From contig NZ_JAYGII010000015.1 in assembly GCF_034931365.1 (NCBI RefSeq), forward strand, positions 8,499 through 72,498: DNA of 64,000 nt. Direction: 5' to 3'. Numbering within the stretch: position 1 is the stretch's first letter; every line of letters begins with the position of its first letter. Under the pieces are notes generated by a model, which was not told where the DNA came from, did not search any database, and saw only the letters and a list, made by a program, of their open reading frames with translations. Made by a program: the position numbers and the translations under genes. Source of the DNA: Natronospira elongata. GTDB taxonomy: Bacteria; Pseudomonadota; Gammaproteobacteria; Natronospirales; Natronospiraceae. Shown one piece after another: positions 63,886-64,000 of the stretch.

Positions 63886-64000
63886 CCCCCCTTCCAGAGA
63901 GCAGGGAAGCTCCGCCAGGAACCTCTGATCAGCCCTTGCGCGTCCACAGTTGACGCTGAGAGCGTCTGATTCAAGGCGCGTTGCGCAGCACAGTAGCAGC
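63886..64000. other. Right-edge non-coding sequence, possible mobile-element end
   Basis: No gene begins here within the window. GACGCT-GAG-AGCGTC (63952-63966) is a perfect 6-bp hairpin. The run from GGAACCTCTGATC (63918) reads more like the left end of an insertion sequence than like a coding region or a terminator, from general impression only. Confidence 0.25.

Overview
The window is chromosomal core sequence from a high-GC gammaproteobacterium. The order rlmE-ftsH-folP-glmM-tpiA-secG-tRNA-Leu ... tRNA-fMet-rimP-nusA-infB-rbfA-truB-rpsO-pnp is the gammaproteobacterial arrangement. Smc/ScpA (not MukBEF), separate nuoC and nuoD, single-domain QueF, and HrcA with a CIRCE operator point away from Enterobacterales. 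They suggest a Chromatiales/Ectothiorhodospiraceae- or Xanthomonadales-like lineage (inference). No prophage, CRISPR array, restriction system or complete insertion sequence was seen.

Layout. 1-5088: scpA (cut by the window edge), trpS and yciO leftward; yciI, a bolA-family gene and a parvulin lipoprotein rightward; a DUF1499-type lipoprotein leftward. 5228-12119: ligA, zipA and smc leftward. 12320-14476: queF, dksA and gluQ rightward. 14477-15351: the only long non-coding stretch. It holds two mirror-image 149/148-nt stem-loop elements around a REP doublet. 15352-18299: acs and a yheT-like hydrolase. 18360-27225: pnp, rpsO, truB, rbfA, infB, nusA, rimP and tRNA-fMet, all leftward. 27369-42062: a 14-gene nuoA-N operon, leftward. 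42295-48835: tRNA-Leu, secG, tpiA, glmM, folP, ftsH and rlmE, leftward, then yhbY rightward. 49306-60277: greA, carB, carA, dapB, dnaJ, dnaK, grpE and hrcA, leftward. 60423-63885: nadK and recN rightward, fur leftward, bamE rightward.

How the genes work together. Most encode housekeeping machines: chromosome segregation and division (ScpA, Smc, ZipA), DNA joining and repair (LigA, RecN), transcription and translation factors (NusA, GreA, InfB, RimP, RbfA, TruB, S15, PNPase), respiratory complex I, acetate activation, and envelope precursor supply (GlmM, DapB). The heat-shock cluster carries two signals: a CIRCE operator just downstream of a sigma-70 promoter for hrcA, and a sigma-32-like promoter between grpE and dnaK.

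The least explained sequence is 14.5-15.1 kb. Two copies of one element keep 51 of 53 loop bases. Their 29-bp stems differ at 13 positions, yet each stem is fully paired within its own copy. Other points worth a look are a DksA with a 50-residue lysine-rich N-terminus, a TrpS with a four-cysteine pattern like that of iron-sulfur TrpRS enzymes, and an initiator tRNA with a U1-U72 mismatch.
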